Shown: one piece after another, positions 26,997-35,361 of the stretch
Numbering within the stretch: the first letter of the stretch is position 1
Layout of the letters: every line of letters begins with the position of its first letter
Source: Rhizobium binae
GTDB lineage: Bacteria > Pseudomonadota > Alphaproteobacteria > Rhizobiales > Rhizobiaceae
Direction of reading: 5' to 3'
Assembly (NCBI RefSeq): GCF_017357225.1
Contig: NZ_CP071604.1
Span: 4,142,001 to 4,206,000, forward strand
DNA: 64,000 bases
Position numbers and translations under genes: made by a program
Notes under the pieces: generated by a model
The model's input: only the letters and a program-made list of their open reading frames with translations
What the model was told of the DNA's origin: nothing
Database searches by the model: none

Positions 26997-28919
26997 CTAC
27001 TTGTCCGCCTGGACCCAGACGAGCATCTCTCCGGGCGCGCGGTTGTCCCACAGATGATAGGGCACGAAGCGTGCGGTGGCGGCCCGCCTTTCGGCCGGCG
27101 CCTTGCGGTAGAGCGAATTGCCCCAATTCGATGTTTCCTCACGCTCGACCTTGAGATCGACGGCGACGGCATCATTGAGGTCCTTCAGCACGACGGTTTC
27201 GGCAGCCGGGAGTTCGCGGGGCAGAACGATGGCGTTGAGATCTTTGCCATTGTCCGTTGTCTCAACGCAATAGACGAGCGGACCGCGCATCAAGGCGACG
27301 CGGCCGGCATCCTGGCGCACTTTCGGATTGGCATATTGCGGGCGAAGCGCCAGCGGCAGGTAAAGGGCCACCTTATCACCGTCCGCCCATTCGCGGTCGA
27401 TCCTCGCATATCCGTCGCGGACATGGGCATTGAGGTCGAGCATCGCCCTGTTGACGCTGAGGGTTGCGCCCTCCGCCCAATCCGGAATGCGCAGCGACAG
27501 CGCGAACCGAGCCGGCTTTGCCAGTCTGGCCGTGAAGGCGACTGCGCCGTCCCACGGATAATTGGTGGCCTGCTCCAGCTCCACCTCGGCGCCATTGGCA
27601 AGCTTCAGCCGGGCGGTGCTTTCGCCGTAGAGATGCACGGCGATCTCATCATCGGCAACTGCATACATGTATGATCCGATCGACGTCACCAGACGGGCGA
27701 TGTTTGGCGGGCAGCAGGGGCAATGGTGCCATTTCCAACGGTGGTGCTTGCCCGCACTTTCCAGCGGATTGTCATAGAAGAAAGTCTTGCCGTCTGTGGA
27801 AAGACCCGGCAGCGCGCCGTTATAGAGCGCCTGTTCCATGATGTCGGCATAGCGGCGGTCCGGTCCACGTCCGAGCATGCGGCTCGCCCAGAAGACCAGG
27901 CCGACGGAGGCGCAGGTTTCCGCATAGGCCGTGTCGTTGGGCAGATCGTAATAATCGGTGAAGCCTTCATTGGACGCGGCCGGGCCGATGCCCCCGGTGA
28001 TGTACATCTGCTTGGTGGTCAGATCGTCCCACAGCGTTTCCAGCGCCGCCGTCAGGCTGTCGTCCTTGTATTCAGTGGCAATATCAGCCATGCCGGAATA
28101 GAGGTACATGGCCCGCACGGCATGGCCGACGACCTTCGTCTGTTCGCGGACCGGCCGGTGCGCCTGGCCATATTCATAGGTCTTCTGATGGAAGTCGGCA
28201 GCGCTCCGGCCATCGCGCGCGGCCTCCGCCGTGAAGAAGTGCGGCTCGGTGCCGCGCTCGTCGATGAAGTATTTCGAGAGGTCGAGATATTTCTTTTCGC
28301 CGGTGACGCGGGCAAGCTTGACCAATGCCAGCTCGACTTCCTCATGGCCGCAATAGCCGGCGATTTGCCCCTCGCCATGGCCGAAAACCTTGATCATGTA
28401 ATCGGCGTAGCGGCACATGATATCGAGCAGCTTGCGCTTGCCGGTCGCCTGGTAATAGGCGACCGCGGCTTCCATCAGATGGCCCGCGCAATAGAGCTCG
28501 TGATGATCGCGCAGATTGGTCCAGCGCCGGGATGGCTCGACGCGCTGGAACCAGGCGTTCAGATAGCCGTCCCTGTCCTGCATCCTTTCATACATGTCGA
28601 TGATCTCATCGGCGCGTGCCTCGAGCTTCGGGTTCGGCCGGCGATAAAGCGAATAGGCGATCGTCTCGATCGACTTGCCGAGATCGGAATCCCAGAACAT
28701 CTGCGTGGTCCCGCCCCAGGGCTGGATGGGAATGACGACGCCCGGGCTCGGCTGATTGACATCGATCGCCTTGAGCATGCCGGCCTCGACGCAGCGGTCG
28801 AGCAGCGTCTCGGCGGTGGAATTGCAGACGGCATCCTGCCATTTGCCCCAGAACCCGCCGAGATCGACATCGGGAACGGCGACGGGACGGAACTGGCGGT
28901 CATTGCTTGCTTTGGTCAT
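26997..28919 (-). CDS. Glycoside hydrolase family 127 (beta-L-arabinofuranosidase-like)
   Basis: 640 residues with no signal peptide, hence cytoplasmic. An N-terminal alpha/alpha barrel (about 20-420) contains the YAETCASVG segment and the cysteine-rich catalytic/zinc motif WHHCPCCPPNIARL. Family GH127/DUF1680 uses such a Cys as nucleophile with a zinc-coordinated cluster. A C-terminal beta-sandwich region follows from about 430. It likely releases L-arabinofuranose from imported short glycans such as hydroxyproline-linked arabinosides; substrate assignment is inferred. It lies inside the ABC transporter operon. Confidence 0.88.
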   Translation of the reverse strand: MTKASNDRQFRPVAVPDVDLGGFWGKWQDAVCNSTAETLLDRCVEAGMLKAIDVNQPSPGVVIPIQPWGGTTQMFWDSDLGKSIETIAYSLYRRPNPKLEARADEIIDMYERMQDRDGYLNAWFQRVEPSRRWTNLRDHHELYCAGHLMEAAVAYYQATGKRKLLDIMCRYADYMIKVFGHGEGQIAGYCGHEEVELALVKLARVTGEKKYLDLSKYFIDERGTEPHFFTAEAARDGRSAADFHQKTYEYGQAHRPVREQTKVVGHAVRAMYLYSGMADIATEYKDDSLTAALETLWDDLTTKQMYITGGIGPAASNEGFTDYYDLPNDTAYAETCASVGLVFWASRMLGRGPDRRYADIMEQALYNGALPGLSTDGKTFFYDNPLESAGKHHRWKWHHCPCCPPNIARLVTSIGSYMYAVADDEIAVHLYGESTARLKLANGAEVELEQATNYPWDGAVAFTARLAKPARFALSLRIPDWAEGATLSVNRAMLDLNAHVRDGYARIDREWADGDKVALYLPLALRPQYANPKVRQDAGRVALMRGPLVYCVETTDNGKDLNAIVLPRELPAAETVVLKDLNDAVAVDLKVEREETSNWGNSLYRKAPAERRAATARFVPYHLWDNRAPGEMLVWVQADK

Positions 28920-28934
28920 GGGCTCGACTTTCTC

Positions 28935-29798
28935 TCATTTCACCGCGCCGGCCATCAGCCCGCGCATATAGTAGCGTTGCAGGAGCAGGAAAACGATCAG
29001 GCAGGGGATCGTCATGACGATGACGCCGGCCTGCACCGCTCCCCAGTTGATGCCGCCGAGGCGGCCGGCGCGGACCGCCGTCATCAGCACCGGCAGGGTG
29101 TATTTCTCATTGCTGGAAAGCAGCACGAGCGCGGCAAGGAACTCGTTCCACGCATTGAGGAAGGCAAAGATCGCCACCGTCGCGACACCGGGCAGCACCA
29201 GCGGCAGCAGAACACGCGCCAGGAGCCTGAGGTCTCGGGCGCCGTCGATGCGCGCGGCTTCTTCGATTTCCTTCGGCACGGCGTCAAAGGCGTTGCGCAT
29301 CATGAAGACGGAGAAGGGCAGCTGCAGCGTCACATAGACGAGCGTCAGCCCGACGAGCGAATTGTTGAGGCCGAGTTTTGCCAGGATGATGAAGAGCGGC
29401 GTCAGGATCGACTGGAACGGGATCATCAGCGTGGCGATGATCAGCACGAAGAGCGCATTTTTCATCGGGAAGCGATAACGCGAGAAGCCGTAGCCGGCCA
29501 GCAGGCTGACGAGAACGGTCAGCGCCACGGTGGCGACCGACACGAACAGCGAGTTGATCATATGCCGCCAGATGCCGGCGCCGAACGTATCGAGCAGCGC
29601 ATAGGCATCGAAGCTGATGCCAGATGTCGGCCAGGGCGGCAAGGGTGGCAGGCTGGCTTCCGTGCCCTGCCGGAAGGAGGCGAGCAGTGTGATGACGAAC
29701 GGCGCCAGAAAGAAGATCGAAATGGCGATGCCGGTGAGATGATAGGCCGACTTCACGCGAAGGGCCTTGCGGGCGCGGCGCTCTTTCGACGTCATCAT
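28935..29798 (-). CDS. Carbohydrate ABC transporter permease (MalG type)
   Basis: 287 residues, about six membrane helices. The cytoplasmic EAA loop reads EIEEAARIDGARDLRLLARVLLPLVLPG, which docks on the ATPase. A basic N-terminus and the first helix AYHLTGIAISIFFLAPFVITLL are typical of MalG-type permeases. The start overlaps the stop of the MalF-type gene by four bases. Confidence 0.92.
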   Translation of the reverse strand: MMTSKERRARKALRVKSAYHLTGIAISIFFLAPFVITLLASFRQGTEASLPPLPPWPTSGISFDAYALLDTFGAGIWRHMINSLFVSVATVALTVLVSLLAGYGFSRYRFPMKNALFVLIIATLMIPFQSILTPLFIILAKLGLNNSLVGLTLVYVTLQLPFSVFMMRNAFDAVPKEIEEAARIDGARDLRLLARVLLPLVLPGVATVAIFAFLNAWNEFLAALVLLSSNEKYTLPVLMTAVRAGRLGGINWGAVQAGVIVMTIPCLIVFLLLQRYYMRGLMAGAVK

Positions 29799-30727
29799 GG
29801 ACGCTCCTCCCCGACGCGAAGCAGCCAGAGCTGCACGATGCTGATGGCGACCAGGATGGCGAGAAGCGCGATCGAAAGCGCTGCGCCGTAACCGAGATTG
29901 AACGAAACGAAGGACTGGTTGAAGATGTAATAGACGACCGAGATCATCTTGTTCTGCGGTCCACCGGCCGTCATGATGTAGAACTGGTCGAAGGCGAGGA
30001 TCGAGCCGGTGACCGAGACGATCAGCGCCAGCGCGATCGTTTTACGCATCAGCGGCAGCGTCAGATGCCGGAAACGCTGCCAGCGGCCGGCGCCGTCGAT
30101 GCGCGCCGCCTCCGTCAGCTCGGACGGAATGGCCTGCAGCCCGGTCAGCAGAATGATCATGGTGAAGCCGGCGATCTTCCAGACGACCATCACCACAACT
30201 GTCAGAAACGCCGTGTCGAAGGTCGCAAGCAGATTGGGGCTCTTTTCGACGACGCCGAGCGCCTTCAGAGCCGGGCCGACGAAGCCGCTATCGACATTGG
30301 CAAGCCAGACCCAGAGCAGCGAGGCGGTGGCAAGGCCGACGACGACGGGCAGGAAGATGATGGTGCGGTAGGCGCTGACGAACTGCCGCTCCTTTTCGAC
30401 GAAGATGGCGAGCGGAAAGGCGACGGCGAAGATCGCGATGGTGACGATGACAGTGTAATAGGCGGTGAAATTCAGCGCCGTCATGAAGCGAGTGTCGTTG
30501 ACCATGCGGTAGTAGTTGTTGAAGCCGATCCAGCGCGACGCCCCCATCAGCGGCCAGTTGTGCAGGCTCATCCATCCGGTGAACAGAACCGGCATGATGA
30601 AGAAGACAATGACCAGCGCCATGGCCGGCGCGATATAGGCAAGGCCGCGCCAGTTCGATCTGCGCCGTCGCTTTCGCCGAGGCAATAGGGTGTCGGAACC
30701 GGAACCGGTCATCGAAACGCTCCGCAT
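29795..30727 (-). CDS. Carbohydrate ABC transporter permease (MalF type)
   Basis: 310 residues with about six helices, starting with a basic tail and AYIAPAMALVIVFFIMPVLFTGW. The EAA loop is ELTEAARIDGAGRWQRFRHLTLPLM. It pairs with the MalG-type gene downstream (4-base overlap) and with the binding protein gene 59 bases upstream. Confidence 0.92.
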   Translation of the reverse strand: MRSVSMTGSGSDTLLPRRKRRRRSNWRGLAYIAPAMALVIVFFIMPVLFTGWMSLHNWPLMGASRWIGFNNYYRMVNDTRFMTALNFTAYYTVIVTIAIFAVAFPLAIFVEKERQFVSAYRTIIFLPVVVGLATASLLWVWLANVDSGFVGPALKALGVVEKSPNLLATFDTAFLTVVVMVVWKIAGFTMIILLTGLQAIPSELTEAARIDGAGRWQRFRHLTLPLMRKTIALALIVSVTGSILAFDQFYIMTAGGPQNKMISVVYYIFNQSFVSFNLGYGAALSIALLAILVAISIVQLWLLRVGEERP

Positions 30728-30786
30728 CTGTCTATGGAAATTGGCCGGGAAGCTGCCACCGCTCCCCGGCCGCGGCCACGGGAGAG

Positions 30787-32025
30787 TTACTGGCCGCTAT
30801 CGATGATCGACTGCATTTCCGACTGGGCGCTGGAGAACGCACCGTCGACATCGTCGCCGAAGATCGCCGCGTTGGTGAAGCTTGCCCACGGACCGTTGGC
30901 GCTGTTGATCAGGTCGTTGAACTGCAGTGTATAAGGGGTTTTGGCGACACTGATCGCCTTGAGGCCGATCTGCATGCGCGGGTCGAGGCCCTCGAGCACC
31001 TTGTCGGCAATATCGCCGCGTGTCGGCAGGCTGCCATATTTCGCCATGATCTTCTGGCCTTCCATCGAATAGATATATTCGAGGAACTCCTTCACCTCGT
31101 CGATCTTCTTCGTTCCCTTGGTGATGACGAAGTTGTCGCCGCCGGCAAAGGACGAAGGCTTGCCGTCGACGCCGGGAATGAGGGTCACGCCGAAATTGAT
31201 CTCGGGATGCTGGGTCACCAGCGTGCCGATGGCAAAGGCGCCAAGGCTTTGTTGGCCGATCTTGCCGTTGGTGAAGGTCAGGAAGTTCGTGCCGTTGTCG
31301 CTGGCCGCACCCGCCGGCACAAGATCCTTCTTGACCATGTTGCGGTAGACGTCGACGGCCTTGCGCATTTGAGGCGTATCGAGCGTCGCTTTCTTGCTGT
31401 CGGCTGACAGGATGTCGGCGCCCGCGCCCCAGACCAGCGGCGTGAAGGTGAAGATCATGCAGCCGCCGCAGCCGCCGCCGGAGAAATAGAAGCCGTAGGT
31501 ATCGTCACCGAGAGCCCGGATCTTCTCCGCATTGGCGGTGATTTCGTCCCAGTTCGCCGGCGCCTTTTCCGGGTCGAGGCCGGCCTTCTTGTAGAGATCC
31601 TTGTTCCAGGCGAAGACCGATGTCTCGACGGAAAGCGGCAGCCCGTAAACCTTGTCCTGATAGGTGCCGAGGCGGACATGCGACGGCGAAAGTGAGTTGA
31701 AATAGGGAAGCGACTTCGCCCAATCCGTCAGGTCTTCCAGCTGGCCGGCCGCGGCAAAGGCAGGATTGTAGATGAGGTCCATCGACAGGGCATCTGGCGC
31801 CTGTCCGCCGGCGATTGCCGTCGCATATTTCTGCACCAGCTCGGAGAACGGCACTTCGGTCATCACGACCTTGTTCTCATGGCTGGAATTGTAGGCTTCA
31901 ACGACCTTCTTGAAGGCATCGCCAATCCCCGATCGGACCCACATTTCGACGTTCTCGGCAGCCGATGCAGCCGACACCAGGCACAAGGTAGCGATGCCGG
32001 TCGCCGCCAACAGACGCTTGATCAT
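30787..32025 (-). CDS. Extracellular sugar-binding protein (family 1 ABC solute-binding)
   Basis: 412 residues with a Sec signal (LLAATGIATLCLVSAASA). The mature protein has the SBP_bac_1 features VEMWVRSGIGDAFKKVVEAYN, GQAPDALSMDLIYNPAF, GLPLSVETSVFAWNKDLYKKAGLDP and the family-specific GGCGGCMIFTF stretch with two Cys. It should deliver a plant-derived oligosaccharide to the two permeases. The gene heads the structural part of the operon, after the regulator gene (54-base gap). Confidence 0.92.
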   Translation of the reverse strand: MIKRLLAATGIATLCLVSAASAAENVEMWVRSGIGDAFKKVVEAYNSSHENKVVMTEVPFSELVQKYATAIAGGQAPDALSMDLIYNPAFAAAGQLEDLTDWAKSLPYFNSLSPSHVRLGTYQDKVYGLPLSVETSVFAWNKDLYKKAGLDPEKAPANWDEITANAEKIRALGDDTYGFYFSGGGCGGCMIFTFTPLVWGAGADILSADSKKATLDTPQMRKAVDVYRNMVKKDLVPAGAASDNGTNFLTFTNGKIGQQSLGAFAIGTLVTQHPEINFGVTLIPGVDGKPSSFAGGDNFVITKGTKKIDEVKEFLEYIYSMEGQKIMAKYGSLPTRGDIADKVLEGLDPRMQIGLKAISVAKTPYTLQFNDLINSANGPWASFTNAAIFGDDVDGAFSSAQSEMQSIIDSGQ

Positions 32026-32079
32026 GACATTCCTCCCAATATGGCGCGTCTCCTCGCGCCTTCGCTCATTCCCTTGCTT

Positions 32080-33102
32080 TCACTCCCCGGGGGCTCTGCC
32101 CCCGCATGACTGCCGGACGATCAGCCGGCACGGCAATTTCCTGACACCCGGCTCGACGGGCCGGCCTTCCGCAAGCGCCAGCACCGTCAATCCGGCCTGC
32201 CGCCCGAGCTCTTTCAGCTCCATATCCACCGTCGTCAACGGCGGCCGCGTCTGAGCCGCGACGATCTCCCAGTTGTCGAAGCCGATGACCGAGACGTCCT
32301 GCGGCACCTTGACACCGCGCTCGCGCAGCGCGTCGACCGCGCCGCGAGCGATCTGGTCGTTGCCGCAGAAGAGCCCGTCCGGCTTCTCGCCCGGCCTGCT
32401 CCACAGCTGTTCGACCGCCTCATGGCCCCAGCTTTCCGACCACACGCCGTAGAGCACCGGCTCACGGTGACCTGCCACCTGATGATAGGCACCGGCCCTT
32501 TCCCGCACCGAGAAGAAGTCCTCCGGCCCGGTGATATGCGCGATCCGCCGCCGCCCGATCATCGCGAGCCATTCAACCGCCAGTTTCGCGCCCTGTTCGT
32601 CGTCCGAACGGAAGGTAACGCTGTTCTGCGTCCCCTCCGTGAAGGCGTAAACGACGGGCACATGCAAATTCGACAGATCGACGGGCAGGCGCTTGTCCAG
32701 CCGCTTGCCGGTGGCAATGATGCCGTCGACCTGCTTGTCCAGCATCGCGTCGACATGGGTCTGGGCGAGCGCCGGATCGTCTTCGATGGCGCAGAGGAAA
32801 ACCGAAACCCCATGGTCGACGAGGGCGTCCGAAATGCCCGCCATCACAGGCAGCGTAAAACGGCCGTACGTGTCGTTCGTCAGCAGTCCGATGGTGAAGC
32901 TGCGCTTGCTGAGCAGCCCTCTCGCCAGCGCATTCGGCCGGTAGCCGATTTCGCCGGCGATCCGCTTCACCCGCTCGCGCGTTTCTGCCCCCATCCGGCC
33001 CGTATCGTTGAGCGCCTTCGACGCCGTCGAAATACTCACCCCGGCCGCCGACGCCACCTCGTGGATGGTGATCCTCCCTCTTTTTCCTCCCGTTAGGTTC
33101 AG
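32080..33102 (-). CDS. LacI-family repressor of the arabinofuranoside cluster
   Basis: The LacI helix-turn-helix ITIHEVASAAGVSISTASKALND is followed by the hinge and a periplasmic-binding-protein-like effector domain. The open frame extends to 33180. An ATG at 33150 has no ribosome site, whereas the CTG at 33102 has a perfect AAGGAGG five bases upstream and puts the HTH about 10 residues from the N-terminus, as usual for the family. I therefore place the start at CTG 33102 with caution. Two palindromes just upstream look like its own operators. It shares strand with the transporter genes. Confidence 0.85.
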   Translation of the reverse strand: MNLTGGKRGRITIHEVASAAGVSISTASKALNDTGRMGAETRERVKRIAGEIGYRPNALARGLLSKRSFTIGLLTNDTYGRFTLPVMAGISDALVDHGVSVFLCAIEDDPALAQTHVDAMLDKQVDGIIATGKRLDKRLPVDLSNLHVPVVYAFTEGTQNSVTFRSDDEQGAKLAVEWLAMIGRRRIAHITGPEDFFSVRERAGAYHQVAGHREPVLYGVWSESWGHEAVEQLWSRPGEKPDGLFCGNDQIARGAVDALRERGVKVPQDVSVIGFDNWEIVAAQTRPPLTTVDMELKELGRQAGLTVLALAEGRPVEPGVRKLPCRLIVRQSCGGRAPGE

Positions 33103-33125
33103 AGCTTCCTCCTTCTGAAGTGGCC

Positions 33126-33175
33126 TGAGAAAAGCTTTTACCAGCTTCATTGTCAAGTGAGAAAAGGTTTTCTCA
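33126..33175 (-). promoter_or_regulatory. Twin operator-like palindromes upstream of lacI-type gene
   Basis: TGAGAAAAGGTTTTCTCA (33158-33175) has perfect 8-bp arms. TGAGAAAAGCTTTTACCA (33126-33143) shares the left half and a perfect AAAAGCTTTT core. Their centres are 32 bases apart, roughly three helical turns. On the minus strand a TTGACA lies between them (33151-33156). This fits autoregulation by the LacI-type protein, perhaps with control of the entire operon. Confidence 0.6.
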
Positions 33176-33395
33176 TACAATTCGCGAGGCAGCGGGGAGA
33201 GACGGCTACTGCGAGGAAGATACAGAGAAGGTCGATCCGCGTCGGCCCGACCGGATTGCCGTGTGGATCGACCGCCCGGATCGGCGCAGCGGCGATAGCG
33301 GATTTGTGGCGGGAACTTGGGCGCAGAACCAGCCCAATCAGAAGCTCCGACGGAGATCCCGATTGGCGGTTTGAAGCGAAGCGATCATCGAAAAA

Positions 33396-34610
33396 TCAGG
33401 CGACGTGCCTTGCCAGCGCGCAGCGCGACCAGAGCGAGTGCAGGGCTTCGACGAGATGGGCGATATCGGCGTCGGAATGCAGCGGCGTCGGGGTGATGCG
33501 CAGCCGCTCGGTCTTCTTCGGCACGGTGGGATAGTTGATCGGCTGGACATAGACGCCGCAATTGTCGAGCAGCAGGTCGGAGATCCATTTGCATTTGGCG
33601 GCATCGCCGACCATCACCGGCACGATGTGGCTGGGATTGTGCATATGCGGAATGCCGCGCTGGTCGAGCAGCGAGCGCAGCTTGCGCACCCGGTCCTGAT
33701 GGCGGGCGCGCTCGAACTGGCTGACCTTCAGGTGCTGGATCGAAGCGACCGCACCGGCGGCCAAGGCCGGCGGCAGCGCCGTGGTGAAGATGAAGCCGGA
33801 GGCAAACGAGCGGATGAAATCGCACAGCGCTGCCGAGGCGGCGATATAGCCGCCCATCACCCCGAAGGCCTTGCCGAGCGTGCCCTCGATGACAGTCAGC
33901 CGGTCCATCAGCCCTTCGCGCTCGGCAATGCCGCCGCCGCGCGGGCCGTACATGCCGACGCCATGCACCTCGTCGAGATAGGTCATCGCCCCGTATTGGT
34001 CGGCGAGATCGCAAATCTCCTTGATCGGGGCGATGTCGCCATCCATCGAATAGACGCTCTCGAAGGCGATCAGCTTCGGCGCCTTCGGATCGGCGGCTTT
34101 CAGCTTGGCTTCGAGATCGGCGACGTCATTGTGCTTCCAGATCACCTTGTCGCACTTGGCATAACGAATGCCCTCGATCATCGAGGCATGGTTCAGCGCG
34201 TCGGAGAAGATGATCAGGCCGGGGATCCTGGCGCCGAGCGTGCCGAGCGCCGCCCAGTTGGAGACATAACCGGAGGTGAAGATCAGTGCCGATTCCTTGC
34301 CGTGCAGGTCGGCGAGTTCACGCTCGAGCAGGACGTGATAGTGGTTGGTGCCAGAAATATTCCGGGTGCCTCCCGCACCCGCGCCACAGTGGTCGATGGC
34401 CGCCTTCATCGCCTCGATCACCTTCGGGTTCTGGCCCATGCCGAGATAGTCGTTGGAGCACCAGACCGTGACGTCCTTTTCGCCATCGGCCGTATGGCGG
34501 GTGGCGCGCGGGAAGTGGCCGCGCTGACGCTCGAGATCGGCAAAAACGCGGTAACGGCCCTCGGCATGAAGCCCGCCCAGTTCGTTTTTGAAAAATGCTT
34601 CGAAATCCAT
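33396..34610 (-). CDS. hemA: 5-aminolevulinate synthase
   Basis: 404 residues from the second ATG of an ATGATG pair (34610; GGAG six bases upstream). It condenses glycine and succinyl-CoA to ALA, the C4 route typical of alphaproteobacteria. Diagnostic segments are [49 protein letters not shown] (PLP Asp) and EGTLGKAFG with the PLP lysine. Normal length. The 326-base region upstream separates it from a lipoprotein gene; no Fnr/FixK box was recognised there. Confidence 0.97.
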   Translation of the reverse strand: MDFEAFFKNELGGLHAEGRYRVFADLERQRGHFPRATRHTADGEKDVTVWCSNDYLGMGQNPKVIEAMKAAIDHCGAGAGGTRNISGTNHYHVLLERELADLHGKESALIFTSGYVSNWAALGTLGARIPGLIIFSDALNHASMIEGIRYAKCDKVIWKHNDVADLEAKLKAADPKAPKLIAFESVYSMDGDIAPIKEICDLADQYGAMTYLDEVHGVGMYGPRGGGIAEREGLMDRLTVIEGTLGKAFGVMGGYIAASAALCDFIRSFASGFIFTTALPPALAAGAVASIQHLKVSQFERARHQDRVRKLRSLLDQRGIPHMHNPSHIVPVMVGDAAKCKWISDLLLDNCGVYVQPINYPTVPKKTERLRITPTPLHSDADIAHLVEALHSLWSRCALARHVA

Positions 34611-34936
34611 CATATGCTCCAGTATCGCGCAGCCGTTCTTGCCGACCGGACGTCCGCGCGTCAATGCTTACCCTTTGCTTTAACATCAACTGCGGCAAAA
34701 GGCCCAGATCTTTGAATGATTCCAGATAAAAAATATGCGCGTAATCATCGATGAGTTTGATAGGGCGCAGCGCGCTGGAAATCGCAAAACCACAGGCGCC
34801 GCGACGACACTCGTGCTGCAAAAAAATCGGGGCAATGGTGGACAACCCTTTCTTCCGACATAGTTTTCGAGCTAGCGTGCCAAAGAAACAAAAGGGACGG
34901 CCTATGCCCATTGGGCGACAACCCAGGAGAAAAGTA
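34611..34936. other. Divergent promoter region hemA / Gly-zipper lipoprotein
   Basis: A 326-base non-coding stretch between two divergent genes. It is more AT-rich around 34680-34760 than its surroundings, consistent with promoter DNA. A strong ribosome site AGGAGAAAAG precedes the lipoprotein. No TTGAT-N4-ATCAA anaerobox, terminator or RNA gene was recognised. Confidence 0.4.
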
Positions 34937-35194
34937 ATGAAGAAAGCTGTCATACTCGCATTGATCGGCCTGTCGGTCGCAAGCTGCACACCGACCCAAC
35001 AGGGCGCCGGCATCGGTGCTGCATCCGGCGCCGTCATTGGCGGTGCAGTCACCGGTGATGTCCGAGGTGCTGCGGTCGGTGCCGCCATCGGCGGCGTGTC
35101 GGGCGCCCTGATCGGCAGCGTCGCGGAACAGCCCGGCCAGTGCTACTATCGCGACCGCTATGGCCGCCGTTACATCGACGCTTGTCCGCGCTGA
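34937..35194 (+). CDS. Glycine-zipper lipoprotein
   Basis: 85 residues. Lipobox SVASC puts the lipidated Cys at about residue 17. The mature part is a glycine zipper (GAGIGAASGAVIGGAVTG... GAAVGAAIGGVSGALIGS) followed by a short tail CYYRDRYGRRYIDACP. Such YMGG-like small lipoproteins sit in the outer membrane or periplasmic face. It has its own terminator, so it is a single-gene unit. Confidence 0.85.
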   Translation: MKKAVILALIGLSVASCTPTQQGAGIGAASGAVIGGAVTGDVRGAAVGAAIGGVSGALIGSVAEQPGQCYYRDRYGRRYIDACPR

Positions 35195-35220
35195 GGACGC
35201 TGACGAACGGTAAAAACAGG

Positions 35221-35249
35221 AAATCCCGGCCACACATCCGGGATTTTTT
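35221..35249 (+). terminator. Rho-independent terminator
   Basis: AAATCCCGG (35221-35229) pairs with CCGGGATTT (35238-35246), with an 8-base loop and a TTTTTT tract spanning its end. It lies 26 bases after the lipoprotein stop. Confidence 0.9.
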
Positions 35250-35361
35250 GTACTGAATTAGCGCGTGGGCAATTTAAAATGGTACACCGTGCGCGATTTT
35301 GCCGCTAAGCTGTTCACGGCTGGGCAACGAAGCTTCATGTAGGCGTAACCAAAAGCAGCGG

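Noticed and set aside
27723..29891. 722-codon plus-strand frame
   Set aside because: Antisense to the GH127 and permease genes, which have clear family motifs and operon spacing.
34611..34936. Fnr/FixK anaerobox upstream of hemA
   Set aside because: No TTGAT-N4-ATCAA motif was found; oxygen control of hemA is not supported by this sequence.
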